Origin: Bacillus sp. CHD6a
Lineage (GTDB): Bacteria; Bacillota; Bacilli; Bacillales; Bacillaceae_I
NCBI RefSeq assembly: GCF_001293645.1
Contig: NZ_LBMD01000006.1
Span: 124,001-188,000, forward strand
DNA: 64,000 bases
Direction: 5' to 3'
Positions 28,276 through 37,361 of this stretch are shown here, piece by piece. The notes under the pieces are model-generated. The model worked only from the letters and a program-made list of their open reading frames with translations. It ran no database searches and was not told the origin of the DNA. The position numbers and the translations under genes are program-made. Every line of letters begins with the position of its first letter. Position 1 is the first letter of the stretch.

Positions 28276-28340
28276 CATGACATATAGAATTTAATTATGT
28301 TATACTAATTGCAGGATAACAGATTAATAAGTATAACATA
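28276..28340 (+). promoter_or_regulatory. gapB promoter with three CcpN-type boxes
   Basis: The promoter is ATGACA (28277-28282), 18 bases, TATACT (28301-28306). Against the CcpN consensus TRTGHYATAYW, 28296-28306 (TATGTTATACT) matches fully. Position 28276-28286 (CATGACATATA) matches 10 of 11. On the minus strand 28340-28330 (TATGTTATACT) matches fully. CcpN represses gapB in the presence of glucose in B. subtilis. Confidence 0.8.
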
Positions 28341-28362
28341 TATATAGAAATGGGGAATTTTC

Positions 28363-29394
28363 ATGAAGGCAAAGGTTGCAATAAACGGGTTTGGACGAAT
28401 AGGGAGAATGGTATTCAGACGCGCCATCCAAGAAGAAGGCTTAAATATCGTTGCAATCAATGCGAGCTACCCAGCGGAAACGCTAGCTCACCTTATTAAA
28501 TACGACACAAACCACGGACGTTTCGATGCGGATGTATACGCAGAAGACAATGCCTTAGTCGTAAATGGTAAGCGCATTCAATTAGTGAGTAACCGGAATC
28601 CAGAAGAGCTTCCTTGGAAAGAGATGAATATAGATATCGTTATTGAAGCAACAGGGAAATTTAATTCTCGCGATAAAGCCGCACTTCATCTTCAAGCAGG
28701 TGCTAAGCGTGTTGTACTGACAGCTCCTGGCAAAAATGAAGATGTAACGATTGTAATGGGCGTAAATGAAGAAGTACTAGATATGAATGAGCATTTTGTC
28801 ATCTCTAACGCTTCTTGTACGACAAACTGCCTAGCTCCAGTTGTAAAAGTGTTAGATCAACAATTTGGAATTGAAAACGGCCTAATGACAACTGTTCATG
28901 CTTACACAAATGACCAAAAAAATATTGACAACCCGCATAAAGATCTTCGAAGAGCAAGAGCTTGCGGTCAGTCTATCATCCCAACTTCTACAGGTGCCGC
29001 AAAAGCATTATCTCTAGTTCTTCCACACTTAAAGGGGAAACTTCATGGAATGGCGCTACGTGTTCCAACACCTAACGTATCGCTTGTGGACTTAGTAGTA
29101 GACTTAAAGAAACCGGTTACGGTTGAAGACGTGAATGATGCGTTCCAAAGTGCTTCCATCGGTTCTATGGATGGGATACTAGGAGTTACAATGGAGCCGC
29201 TTGTATCTGTAGACTTTAACACTAATCCGCATTCTGCAATCGTTGACGGTTTATCAACGATGGTAATGGGCGATACAAAAGTAAAAGTATTGGCTTGGTA
29301 CGATAATGAGTGGGGTTATTCCTGCCGAGTGGTAGATCTTGTTCAATTCGTGGCTGAAAAAATGGTAGAAGCTAAAGAAGTAATGGCTGGTTAA
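28363..29394 (+). CDS. gapB: Gluconeogenic glyceraldehyde-3-phosphate dehydrogenase
   Basis: GapB runs the glyceraldehyde-3-phosphate/1,3-bisphosphoglycerate step in the gluconeogenic direction, favouring NADP(H). The 343 residues have the Rossmann motif [15 protein letters not shown]. The catalytic Cys is in [12 protein letters not shown] (about 152), and the phosphate-binding STGAAKAL region is intact. The GapB rather than GapA identity rests on the coaE-gapB-speD neighbourhood and the CcpN boxes in the promoter. The GGGGAA ribosome binding site precedes the ATG. A terminator follows. Confidence 0.95.
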   Translation: MKAKVAINGFGRIGRMVFRRAIQEEGLNIVAINASYPAETLAHLIKYDTNHGRFDADVYAEDNALVVNGKRIQLVSNRNPEELPWKEMNIDIVIEATGKFNSRDKAALHLQAGAKRVVLTAPGKNEDVTIVMGVNEEVLDMNEHFVISNASCTTNCLAPVVKVLDQQFGIENGLMTTVHAYTNDQKNIDNPHKDLRRARACGQSIIPTSTGAAKALSLVLPHLKGKLHGMALRVPTPNVSLVDLVVDLKKPVTVEDVNDAFQSASIGSMDGILGVTMEPLVSVDFNTNPHSAIVDGLSTMVMGDTKVKVLAWYDNEWGYSCRVVDLVQFVAEKMVEAKEVMAG

Positions 29395-29430
29395 TTTTTA
29401 CCTGAAACAATATTATACTAAAATAAATGT

Positions 29431-29464
29431 AAGCGGTTAACGTTATGTGTTAACCGCTTTTTTG
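29431..29464 (+). terminator. Terminator of gapB
   Basis: AAGCGGTTAA pairs with TTAACCGCTT around CGTTATGTG, followed by T residues. Confidence 0.88.
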
Positions 29465-29507
29465 CATATGTCGGAAAATGGAATGATTTTTACTAGTAAT
29501 TTCTAGC

Positions 29508-29634
29508 TGTTGATTGGAGCAAAAGGCGAAGACTCCTAAGGGAGATAGAGCTAGGTGGAGATCCCACAGGCGAAGCCGAGGAGGCTCACGTCAGCCCCTA
29601 GGAAAGCGAAGCCATTTGCGGAAATCAACAGCGG
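29508..29634 (+). repeat. Dispersed folded repeat between gapB and speD
   Basis: The arms CTGTTGATT and AATCAACAG pair perfectly. The interior keeps GGGAGATAGAGCTAGG and CAGCCCCTAGG. This is the best-preserved copy for defining ends. Confidence 0.85.
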
Positions 29635-29703
29635 TACATAACCAAGCAACTAGGTTTTTCTAATAAATTCATAGATTTCAAGAAAAAAAGTCTCAAATGC
29701 CTG

Positions 29704-29732
29704 TTGCAAATCTAAAATAAAAGCATTATACT
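29704..29732 (+). promoter_or_regulatory. speD promoter
   Basis: TTGCAA and TATACT are separated by exactly 17 bases, about 150 bases before the speD start. Confidence 0.7.
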
Positions 29733-29739
29733 ATTTTTC

Positions 29740-29870
29740 GTGAACTTCTTGAAACGATTATGTGGCTACTTAAAGGGTTAGGACCTCTCTGGACTAACTT
29801 TCCCCCGTGGTAGTTATACATCAATCACTCTTCACCTTTGAGGAATTCATGTATTTTAAAAAATGAAAAG
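29740..29870 (+). promoter_or_regulatory. Structured speD leader of unknown type
   Basis: About 140 nt of untranslated leader follow the promoter. A GTTAG-GACC-TCTCT-GG-A-CTAAC hairpin lies at about 29777-29797, then a CTTTCCCCC run that could pair with the GGGGGAA ribosome binding site at 29869. That would give a switch-like block of translation. No known riboswitch class was recognised. Confidence 0.35.
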
Positions 29871-29882
29871 GGGGAACGTGAG

Positions 29883-30257
29883 ATGGAAACAGTAGGTCGT
29901 CACGTTATTTCAGAATTATGGGGTTGCGATTTTGACAAATTGAATGATATGGATTACATCGAAAAAACTTTTGTCGATGCTGCATTAAAATCTGGTGCAG
30001 AAGTAAGAGAGGTAGCTTTTCATAAATTTGCTCCTCAAGGGGTAAGCGGAGTAGTTATTATTTCCGAATCCCACTTAACCATTCATAGCTTCCCAGAGCA
30101 CGGATATGCAAGTATCGATGTTTATACATGCGGAGAATTAGATCCTAATATTTCAGCTGACTATATTGCAACTGCTTTAAATGCTCAGACGCGTGAAACA
30201 ATTGAACTTCCACGTGGAATGGGTCCTGTTCAAGTAAACAAAGCAAAAGCTCTTTAA
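29883..30257 (+). CDS. speD: S-adenosylmethionine decarboxylase proenzyme
   Basis: It produces decarboxylated SAM for spermidine synthesis. The 124-residue bacterial type 1b proenzyme cuts itself between Glu62 and Ser63 in [14 protein letters not shown], converting Ser63 to the pyruvoyl cofactor. His68 and Cys83 (in YTCGELDP) are conserved processing/catalytic residues. The ATG at 29883 lies behind AAGGGGG. The 15-codon extension from 29838 is rejected because it lacks a ribosome binding site and B. subtilis SpeD also starts with METxGRH. It has its own promoter, leader and terminator. Confidence 0.97.
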   Translation: METVGRHVISELWGCDFDKLNDMDYIEKTFVDAALKSGAEVREVAFHKFAPQGVSGVVIISESHLTIHSFPEHGYASIDVYTCGELDPNISADYIATALNAQTRETIELPRGMGPVQVNKAKAL

Positions 30258-30278
30258 AATTATAACTAAATGCATTAA

Positions 30279-30316
30279 AATAAAAAGAGGTGTATAGCAT
30301 GCACCTCTTTTTATTA
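30279..30316 (+). terminator. Terminator of speD
   Basis: AAAAAGAGGTG pairs with CACCTCTTTTT. Confidence 0.88.
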
Positions 30317-30371
30317 TACTCAAAAATATATTATACATAAAAAACATAAGTTAAGGGGTTGTCAGGCTAAA

Positions 30372-30776
30372 GTGGGAGCGATACAAAAGCTGAAAGGAAT
30401 CTTGACCAATCACTCGGAAACGCGGGAAAATCATACGGAAGAATCCCTGCGTAGCCGGTATTATAAAACTACTAATAAGAACGCAATGAAAGCTCTACAA
30501 GAATTGTTTAACAAGATGGAAGGGGTAACGGTAAAGTCAGTTTCTGAAGAACACGGGGAAATGGCATTACAGGTGAACAAAGGCAGAAAAGCATTTGTCA
30601 TTGTAACGGTAATATCAGTCCGACCTTTTGAAACGGCAGTTGATTTTTCCGTTACAACAGAAACCAAGCTACCTTTCGATTTTGGATACAGTCGTCAGCT
30701 GATCAAACAGATGTATGAACGGATTGATAAATCGATGATCTATATTGGATCCGGGCTGAATTCGGGGAAAAAGTAG
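30372..30776 (+). CDS. Conserved hypothetical cytosolic protein
   Basis: The 134-residue soluble protein has an N-terminal basic helical region and an alpha/beta core (about 45-120) with KAFVIVTVISVRPFETAVDFS. No membrane segment or known catalytic motif is visible. It starts at GTG 30372 with only a distant AAGGGG, so the start is uncertain. It lies between speD and nrdR, where Bacillaceae often carry a short unnamed gene. It may be read with nrdR, 24 bp downstream. Confidence 0.65.
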   Translation: MGAIQKLKGILTNHSETRENHTEESLRSRYYKTTNKNAMKALQELFNKMEGVTVKSVSEEHGEMALQVNKGRKAFVIVTVISVRPFETAVDFSVTTETKLPFDFGYSRQLIKQMYERIDKSMIYIGSGLNSGKK

Positions 30777-30800
30777 ATTGGAAACGGAGTGGAAATCATC

Positions 30801-31262
30801 ATGAAATGTCCTGCCTGTCACCATAATGGGACGAAGGTGTTAGATTCACGCCCTGTAGAAGAGGGGAAATCCATCAGAAGAAGAAGAGAATGCGAGTCAT
30901 GTTCCTACCGTTTTACCACATTTGAAAAAGTGGAAGAAATGCCGCTTATCGTTGTGAAAAAAGAAGGAATACGAGAAGAGTTCAGCAGGGAAAAAGTGCT
31001 GAGAGGCTTAATACGAGCATGCGAAAAAAGACCAGTTGCCCTAAAACAACTCGAAGATATTGTGATGGAAGTAGAAAAAGAATTAAGAAATATAGGGATA
31101 TCAGAAGTGAAAAGCGATATGGTCGGTGAAATGGTAATGGAACGATTGTCAAAAATAGATGAAGTTGCATACGTACGATTTGCCTCTGTTTATCGTCAAT
31201 TTAAAGATATTAATGTCTTCTTGGATGAATTAAAGGAAATCATTGATAAAGAACGAAAATAA
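30801..31262 (+). CDS. nrdR: Transcriptional repressor NrdR
   Basis: NrdR senses ATP/dATP and represses ribonucleotide reductase genes through NrdR boxes. The 153 residues comprise a zinc ribbon with Cys3, Cys6, Cys31 and Cys34, a basic RRRRE strip, and an ATP-cone domain (about 49-139) starting [15 protein letters not shown]. The ATG at 30801 (MKCPAC) is chosen over GTG 30789, since zinc-ribbon NrdR proteins start at MKCP and GGAGTGG gives correct spacing. It lies upstream of dnaB as in B. subtilis. A terminator separates them. Confidence 0.97.
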   Translation: MKCPACHHNGTKVLDSRPVEEGKSIRRRRECESCSYRFTTFEKVEEMPLIVVKKEGIREEFSREKVLRGLIRACEKRPVALKQLEDIVMEVEKELRNIGISEVKSDMVGEMVMERLSKIDEVAYVRFASVYRQFKDINVFLDELKEIIDKERK

Positions 31263-31273
31263 GCAACCCTAAG

Positions 31274-31303
31274 TGAGAGAGGAAACATATGCCTCTCTTT
31301 TTC
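31274..31303 (+). terminator. Terminator between nrdR and dnaB
   Basis: AGAGAGG pairs with CCTCTCT around AAACATATG, followed by TTTTCG. Confidence 0.65.
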
Positions 31304-31334
31304 GATTATTTTTTTAAAAGAAAGGTTTGGATGT

Positions 31335-32792
31335 ATGATGTCTGATCGCCATTGGAAAGAGCTGGTCCCTGTAGACCGGTATATTGTCCGTTCAAATGGA
31401 GTACTTCAGCAGTTTGACCGAAAACTTCTTACCATGCTTTATCAGCCGTTGCTTGGTTTTAGGGGATTTAGTTTATACATGACCCTATGGAGTGAACTGG
31501 ACCAAGATCGTTTATGGGGTGGAGAGACCACGCATCATGGCATTATGACAACGATGCAATGCAATTTAAAAGATATCCATCAGGAAAGAATAAAATTGGA
31601 AGGCATCGGACTTTTAAAGACGTGGGTCAAGGAAGACGATCAGCTTCGCACCTTCATTTATGAACTTCAACCTCCACTTTCCCCGGAAGCATTCTTTTCA
31701 GAACCAATGTTAACTATCTATTTATTTAATCGACTTGGAAAAAATAAATACGCAAGTGTTAAGAAATATTTTTCCGATAAGGTACTCCCTGCAGATGAAT
31801 ACCAGGAAGTAACACGAAGTTTCAGTGATGTCTTCCAATCCGTTCAGTCAGAAAATATGGCCTATGCAGCAAACGAGGAAATGATGGAAGAACTACCCTT
31901 ACCTCAAGGCGAAGAGTGGATGGACCGTAAAAAAGGAAGCGAGCCAAAGGTAGTCCAAGAAACATTTGACTTTGATCTGTTTTTTGCAGGACTTTCTGAG
32001 GTGGTCATCCCTAAAAAATCAATTACCGCTAAAGTGAAGGAAGCGATTGTTAAACTATCGTTCATCTATACCATCGATCCAATATCCATGCGCGACCTCA
32101 TGATGAATGTGATTGATGTAGAGGAAAAAGTAGATCTAGAGAAACTCCGCAAGGCGGCAAGGGATTGGTATCAGCTAGAATACCAAGATACATTGCCAGG
32201 ACTTGTGGAGAAAACACAGCCGCTGAACTTAAGACAGTTTACAGACAAAAAGCCCGCCACAAAGGATGAACAACTCATTCAACAGTTGGAGAATGTCTCT
32301 CCAAAGCAAATGCTAACGGATCTATCCGGAGGATCCGAACCGTCTGCCTCTGACCTTCGTATTGTTGAAGACGTCCTGTTTAAACAACAACTGACACCAG
32401 GAGTCGTAAATGTGTTGCTCTATTATGTATTGTTGAAAACAGATATGAAGCTTAACCGGAAATACGTTGAAAAGATTGCAAGTCACTGGGCACGTAAACA
32501 GGTGAAAACCGTCAGTGAAGCGATGGAACTTGCGAAAGAAGAGCACCGTCAATACCAGAATTGGGCGGATACAAAGCCAGCTACTAAGGGGACTGGTGGA
32601 GGTAGCGTCTCCAAAGCCCAAGCAGGGAAAGTGGTGCGCAATCGTTTTGTTAGTTCGGACGGAGCGGCGACTGAGTCGGAAGCTACAAGTAGTCAGTCTG
32701 ATAAGTTTAAGCAAGTAGAAGAAGATGAAAAACAGAAGCTGATGGAACGTTTGGCGAAAATGAAAGAGAAAAAAATAAGGTTGGATCCATGA
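31335..32792 (+). CDS. dnaB: Replication initiation/restart protein DnaB
   Basis: This is the Firmicutes DnaB, a membrane-associated helicase co-loader, not the E. coli helicase. It works with DnaD and DnaI to load the replicative helicase at oriC and at restart sites. The 485 residues align over the B. subtilis protein: N-terminal winged-helix domain (YQPLLGFRGFSLYMTLW near 37-53), DDBH2 domain (about 300-400, KTDMKLNRKYVEKIASHWARK), and a charged C-terminal tail (QVEEDEKQKLMERLAKMKEKK). Unusually, dnaI does not follow. A terminator and a lipid kinase do. Confidence 0.95.
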   Translation: MMSDRHWKELVPVDRYIVRSNGVLQQFDRKLLTMLYQPLLGFRGFSLYMTLWSELDQDRLWGGETTHHGIMTTMQCNLKDIHQERIKLEGIGLLKTWVKEDDQLRTFIYELQPPLSPEAFFSEPMLTIYLFNRLGKNKYASVKKYFSDKVLPADEYQEVTRSFSDVFQSVQSENMAYAANEEMMEELPLPQGEEWMDRKKGSEPKVVQETFDFDLFFAGLSEVVIPKKSITAKVKEAIVKLSFIYTIDPISMRDLMMNVIDVEEKVDLEKLRKAARDWYQLEYQDTLPGLVEKTQPLNLRQFTDKKPATKDEQLIQQLENVSPKQMLTDLSGGSEPSASDLRIVEDVLFKQQLTPGVVNVLLYYVLLKTDMKLNRKYVEKIASHWARKQVKTVSEAMELAKEEHRQYQNWADTKPATKGTGGGSVSKAQAGKVVRNRFVSSDGAATESEATSSQSDKFKQVEEDEKQKLMERLAKMKEKKIRLDP

Positions 32793-32797
32793 TTTAG

Positions 32798-32836
32798 AGG
32801 CTGCATATACCTTCTTGGGATGCAGCCTTCTTTTTT
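32798..32836 (+). terminator. Terminator directly after dnaB
   Basis: AGGCTGCAT pairs with ATGCAGCCT, followed by TCTTTTTTT. It occupies the place where dnaB and dnaI overlap in B. subtilis. Confidence 0.85.
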
Positions 32837-32919
32837 TGGTGCTATATATGAAAAAGATGTTAATACTACAAAAAAAGGGTATCGTCTACTATAAGTCTAA
32901 AGAAAAGGGGAAATAACCT

Positions 32920-33819
32920 TTGAAGAGAGTAGCGGTGATTGTTAATCCAAATGCCGGCAACAAGAAATTAATTAATTCCATCGAACAGATAGAAGAGATG
33001 TTATGGAGCACATTTGAGGAAGTCACCATTCATCCAACCGAAAAAGAAGGGGACGGTGCCAAACTCGTCGAGGAGTTGGCTGAGCACGTAGACCTTATTA
33101 TTGGTGCCGGCGGGGACGGAACCATCTTTGAATTAATTAACGCATTGGCTCCTCTTGAAAAAAGACCGATTTTTGCAATTATACCAGGCGGAACGTGTAA
33201 CGATTTTTCTCGAACGCTTGGAATCACACAACACCCGTTAAAAGCAGTAGAGCAAATTCTAGAAAAACGTACAGAAAAAGTGGATGTCGGCAAAAGTGAC
33301 AGTCAGTATTTCTTGAATTTCTGGGGAATCGGTTTAGTCTCCAAGGTTTCAGGCAACATCGACAACGGAACCAAACAGCTGCTCGGAAAACTATCCTACT
33401 ATATCAGTGCCGGACAAACGGTAATGGAAGAGAAGCCGTTCCAGCTTACAATAGAAAGTGAAACACAATCGTATGAAGGGGATGCTGTCATGCTGCTGAT
33501 AGGTAACGGTTCTTTTCTAGGCGGTATTCAATCGTTTTTCCCTTCTTCAAGCGTACAGGACGGGGAGTTAGATGTGTTGATTATAAAACAAACCTCCATT
33601 GCCCAGCTTTGGACATGGATGCAGACCAGACTCCAAAAAGAATTCCCAGCAGAAGGAAACGACGATCTTGTCTACTTTCGTGCAAAAAAATTGAGAATAG
33701 AAGCAACTCCCAATCAAGAAATCGATACGGACGGTGAAAAAACCTACCATACACCTTCTACTGTTTCCATTCTTCCTAATCATTTGGAAGTCATCGTAGG
33801 TGATTTTCCATTTTTATAA
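32920..33819 (+). CDS. Diacylglycerol/lipid kinase family protein
   Basis: The 299-residue cytosolic enzyme of the DAGK catalytic family (YegS/DgkB/YtlR type) phosphorylates lipid hydroxyl groups. It starts VAVIVNPNAGNKK, carries the nucleotide-binding GGDGT at 64-68 and PGGTCNDFSR at 89-98, and has the C-terminal EIDTDGEK motif (about 270-277) that carries the catalytic acid. Translation starts at TTG 32920 behind AAAAGGGGAAA. It stands alone between terminators, in the slot where dnaI is expected. The substrate (diacylglycerol or another lipid) is not decided by sequence. Confidence 0.85.
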   Translation: MKRVAVIVNPNAGNKKLINSIEQIEEMLWSTFEEVTIHPTEKEGDGAKLVEELAEHVDLIIGAGGDGTIFELINALAPLEKRPIFAIIPGGTCNDFSRTLGITQHPLKAVEQILEKRTEKVDVGKSDSQYFLNFWGIGLVSKVSGNIDNGTKQLLGKLSYYISAGQTVMEEKPFQLTIESETQSYEGDAVMLLIGNGSFLGGIQSFFPSSSVQDGELDVLIIKQTSIAQLWTWMQTRLQKEFPAEGNDDLVYFRAKKLRIEATPNQEIDTDGEKTYHTPSTVSILPNHLEVIVGDFPFL

Positions 33820-33827
33820 GAGTTAGG

Positions 33828-33870
33828 GGATGCGCTAGTCCTTTCTAGAGAAGGATGGCGCATATTTTTT
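33828..33870 (+). terminator. Terminator after the lipid kinase gene
   Basis: GATGCGCTAGTCCTT pairs with AAGGATGGCGCAT (minor mismatch) around TCTAGAG, followed by a T run. Confidence 0.8.
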
Positions 33871-33939
33871 TATATTTATTCATTTTTCCACCCTCCCTCC
33901 CATATACATTGAATTAGGTGTACCAAAGGGGGGACAAAC

Positions 33940-34776
33940 TTGTTTGAGATTTCCTTTCGAAATGAATCGGACGCAACTGCGATATATATGCATGTACTAG
34001 AGAAAAATCCTGAGAGTGATTCTATCCTTTCTTTACATAAAGAAAAAATCGTCGTGGAATCAAAGGATGTTCATTTTTACAGAAATACCATTGTCCCGGT
34101 GCTGAAGTATTACATTCACCGTACCAAAGAAAAAGAATGGATATTGTCGGTATTGGAAAATACGTTTTACTATAAAGAGGAAGAAGAGCAGGAACAGATT
34201 CTCTGTATTCTTCAATCCATTTTGCTCGGAGAACGGTCTGATATTCCGAATCTCCCGGCTGTAGAGCATCGTGATGCCCAGTTAGAATCTGTCATGCAGT
34301 CCTTTTTTCAAAAACCTATATCGTTTTCATTTGACTCCTTTATTACGTTCCGGTTAAAAGAGTACTTTGAAGGATTGCAAGTATTTGTGGAAGCGGCAAT
34401 TGATGAGTATAAACTGGAACAGGAGTATCAATCGTTTGTCCATCAACTACGGGAATTACTAACGACCACAGATTCGAAGCTTGACGAATTGCATCTTGTC
34501 TATCAATATCAATTCGATTTTTATGATAAGTCTTTCTCGCATATCCCAAAAAATCAGCTCATCAAGTTTATAAACCGCACTCATTTTAACAATTATTCGT
34601 ATTATATAGACTCGGTCGTACTTGCTCCACTGGTTTCCATTGCGCCTGAAAAACTGTTTCTCTACACAGATAACACCGAGCATCAGCTCGTGGAGACAAT
34701 ACGAAATATATTTGAAGAGCGTGCCGTTGTTTTACCTTTTCACTATTTTGGGCAAAATAAAAGTAAAATTGATTAA
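33940..34776 (+). CDS. ytxC: Putative sporulation protein YtxC
   Basis: The 278-residue YtxC-family protein is found in spore formers and has no known activity. It is largely helical and acidic, with no signal peptide. The conserved C-terminal half includes FISYYIDS-like and LAPLVSIAPEKLFLY segments. Translation starts at TTG 33940 behind AAAGGGGGGA. It precedes the thrS leader, the conserved order in Bacillus. Confidence 0.85.
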   Translation: MFEISFRNESDATAIYMHVLEKNPESDSILSLHKEKIVVESKDVHFYRNTIVPVLKYYIHRTKEKEWILSVLENTFYYKEEEEQEQILCILQSILLGERSDIPNLPAVEHRDAQLESVMQSFFQKPISFSFDSFITFRLKEYFEGLQVFVEAAIDEYKLEQEYQSFVHQLRELLTTTDSKLDELHLVYQYQFDFYDKSFSHIPKNQLIKFINRTHFNNYSYYIDSVVLAPLVSIAPEKLFLYTDNTEHQLVETIRNIFEERAVVLPFHYFGQNKSKID

Positions 34777-34785
34777 AGTGACCAC

Positions 34786-34814
34786 TTGATTTTCCTGTAA
34801 CAGGAGAATATAAT
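34786..34814 (+). promoter_or_regulatory. thrS promoter
   Basis: TTGATT and TATAAT are spaced by exactly 17 bases, placing the transcript start near 34821, at the head of the T-box leader. Confidence 0.75.
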
Positions 34815-34820
34815 AACCTA

Positions 34821-35106
34821 CATAATCAATTTTAACTTCATAGCTCAAAAAGTATCGATGAGGACATGAGTGTTTTAATAACGGATGTTAGAGAGGGAAG
34901 TCACCGGCTGTAAGCTTCCTATCACGATTAAAACCCTAACCACCTCTGAACTTCAACGGTGAACATCTCAGTAGCTGTTGACGGGGAAAACCCTCGTTAT
35001 CCAATAATGAAGCCGTCTTTTAGTAGTTTAAAAAGATGGGAACTTGGGTGGAAACACGGATATTAAACTCGTCCCTTATTTTATATAAGGGGCGGGTTTT
35101 TTTATT
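34821..35106 (+). promoter_or_regulatory. T-box leader of thrS (specifier ACC, Thr)
   Basis: The leader senses uncharged tRNA-Thr and controls termination. The specifier codon ACC lies at 34939-34941, directly before ACCTCTGAAC, the same context as the Phe specifier in the pheS leader. The T-box sequence TTGGGTGGAAACACGG is at about 35044-35059. It is followed by a terminator, CTCGTCCCTTAT pairing with ATAAGGGGCGGG and a T8 run, ending near 35104. The T-box core deviates (GGAAACACGG for the usual GGTACCGCG). Confidence 0.9.
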
Positions 35107-35125
35107 TTGGTTCAAATAACCATTA

Positions 35126-35254
35126 GCAATTGCTTGGAGCAATAGGCGGAGACTCCAGCGGGGGAGTAACGGTAGGTTGAGACCCCGCAACGAAGTGAGG
35201 AGGCTCAAGCACCGTCCCGCGGAAAGCGAAGCCGTTTGCGGAGAGCAATTGCGG
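35126..35254 (+). repeat. Dispersed folded repeat inside the thrS 5' region
   Basis: The arms GCAATTGCTT and GAGCAATTGC pair (one wobble) although their sequence differs completely from other copies. The interior GCGGGGGAGTAACGGT pairs with ACCGTCCCGC. The copy lies between the T-box terminator and the thrS ribosome binding site, so it is transcribed with thrS. Confidence 0.85.
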
Positions 35255-35297
35255 CGTTATATGAACCAACAAAAATTCTAAAGTAGAGGTGACAGAG

Positions 35298-37229
35298 ATG
35301 TCGGAATTAATGAAAATCACATTTCCAGACGGAGCGGTAAAGGAGTTTGAACGTGGTACGACAACAGAAGATATCGCTGCATCCATCAGTCCGGGTCTGA
35401 AAAAGAAAGCAATCGCTGGAAAGCTAAACGGAGAACTTATCGACCTGCGTTCCCCTATTCAAATAGACGGAGAAATCAGCATCATCATGCAAGACTCCGA
35501 CGAAGCGCTTGGAATCATGCGACACAGTACTGCCCACCTGATGGCACAAGCGATCAAACGCCTATACGGTAACGTAAAACTAGGAATCGGTCCCGTAATC
35601 GAGAACGGATTCTACTATGATATTGATATGGAAGAATCTTTAACTCCAGAAGACCTTCAAAAAATCGAAAAAGAAATGAAGAAAATCATTAGTGAAAATC
35701 TGGATGTTGTTCGTGTAGAAGTAAGCAGAGAAGAAGCATTGCGACGCTACGAAGAACTGAATGATGAGCTGAAGCTGGAATTGATTCGCGAATTACCTGA
35801 GGGTGAAACTATTTCCATCTACGAACAAGGCGAATTTTTCGACCTTTGTCGTGGTATTCATGTTCCATCCACTGGGAAAATTAAAGAATTCAAATTATTA
35901 AGCATCGCCGGAGCATACTGGAGAGGCGACAGCAAAAATAAAATGCTTCAACGTATTTACGGAACTGCCTTTTTCAAAAAAGCAGAGCTTGACGAACATC
36001 TTCGCCTGTTGGAAGAGGCAAAAGAACGTGATCACCGTAAAATAGGAAAAGAGCTTGACCTTTTCTTCAACTCCCAAAAAGTTGGGCAAGGCTTGCCGCT
36101 ATGGTTACCAAAGGGTGCAACAATTCGCCGCGTAATCGAACGCTATATCGTTGACAAAGAAGTGGAGCTTGGTTATGACCACGTGTACACTCCTGTAATG
36201 GGTAGCGTGGAACTATACAAGACTTCCGGTCACTGGGACCACTATCAAGACGGCATGTTCCCTCCAATGGAGATGGATAACGAGCAACTTGTTCTCCGTC
36301 CGATGAACTGCCCGCATCACATGATGGTGTACAAAAACAGCATCCACAGTTACCGCCAACTGCCGGTTCGTATTGCCGAGCTGGGCACTATGCACCGCTA
36401 TGAAATGTCCGGAGCATTGGCAGGACTACAGCGTGTACGTGGAATGACGCTAAACGATGCACACATCTTCGTTCGCCCTGATCAAATCAAGGATGAGTTG
36501 AAGCGTGTTGTGAACCTAGTGCTTGAAGTATATAAAGATTTTGGTTTAGACGACTATTCTTTCCGTCTATCCTACCGTGATCCTGAAAATAAAGAAAAGT
36601 ATTTTGATGACGATGCAATGTGGGAAAAAGCACAAGGCATGTTGAAGGAAGCGATGGATGAGCTTGGTCTTGATTACTTTGAAGCAATCGACGAAGCAGC
36701 ATTCTACGGTCCTAAGTTAGATGTTCAAGTACGTACTGCCCTTGGGAAAGAAGAAACTCTATCCACTGTACAGCTTGACTTCTTATTGCCAGAAAAATTC
36801 GACCTTACTTATGTAGGGGAAGACGGCAAACAGCACCGCCCGGTTGTTATCCACCGTGGCGTAGTATCCACAATGGAACGCTTTGTTGCATTCCTGATTG
36901 AAGAATACAAAGGTGCATTCCCAACTTGGTTGGCGCCAGTACAAGTTCAAGTGATCCCAGTATCTCCTGACGCCCATTTCGATTATGCAAAAGAAGTGCA
37001 AGACCTTTTGAAATCTAAAGGTATCCGCGTGGAAATGGATGAAAGAAATGAAAAAATAGGCTACAAAATCCGTGAAGCACAAATGCAAAAGATCCCATAC
37101 ATGCTAGTAATAGGGGACAATGAAATTCAAGAACGCGCAGTAAATGTCCGCAAATACGGCGAACAAAAATCCGAAACAATTTCACTTGAGAAATTTGTGG
37201 ATAACTTGGTGAAAGAAGCGAAGAGATAA
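35298..37229 (+). CDS. thrS: Threonyl-tRNA synthetase
   Basis: It charges tRNA-Thr. From ATG 35298 the protein has 643 residues, equal to B. subtilis ThrS. AGAGGTGA precedes this ATG by 5 bases, and the GTG inside that site is rejected. Domains: TGS (1-63), editing/SAD domain (HSTAHLMAQ near 73-81 plus the Cys-containing [12 protein letters not shown]), class II catalytic core with motif 2 ([15 protein letters not shown]) and zinc ligands (Cys in NCPHHM and two His), and the anticodon-binding C-terminal domain. It is controlled by the T-box leader. Confidence 0.98.
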   Translation: MSELMKITFPDGAVKEFERGTTTEDIAASISPGLKKKAIAGKLNGELIDLRSPIQIDGEISIIMQDSDEALGIMRHSTAHLMAQAIKRLYGNVKLGIGPVIENGFYYDIDMEESLTPEDLQKIEKEMKKIISENLDVVRVEVSREEALRRYEELNDELKLELIRELPEGETISIYEQGEFFDLCRGIHVPSTGKIKEFKLLSIAGAYWRGDSKNKMLQRIYGTAFFKKAELDEHLRLLEEAKERDHRKIGKELDLFFNSQKVGQGLPLWLPKGATIRRVIERYIVDKEVELGYDHVYTPVMGSVELYKTSGHWDHYQDGMFPPMEMDNEQLVLRPMNCPHHMMVYKNSIHSYRQLPVRIAELGTMHRYEMSGALAGLQRVRGMTLNDAHIFVRPDQIKDELKRVVNLVLEVYKDFGLDDYSFRLSYRDPENKEKYFDDDAMWEKAQGMLKEAMDELGLDYFEAIDEAAFYGPKLDVQVRTALGKEETLSTVQLDFLLPEKFDLTYVGEDGKQHRPVVIHRGVVSTMERFVAFLIEEYKGAFPTWLAPVQVQVIPVSPDAHFDYAKEVQDLLKSKGIRVEMDERNEKIGYKIREAQMQKIPYMLVIGDNEIQERAVNVRKYGEQKSETISLEKFVDNLVKEAKR

Positions 37230-37361
37230 GGATTTTGTGAGCTTTTCGTGATACGGGAGGGGAGTGGCTTGGCTGAAGATGCCAAGGCATTCCCTTTCTT
37301 TGTTCCAGTGTTTGTCGATAATTAGTGAAGTTTGTCGTTTAGCGTGTATTTCAGGTAGTTT

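Noticed and set aside
34343-34683. Minus-strand frames inside ytxC
   Set aside because: They are shadows of the ytxC coding frame without initiation signals.
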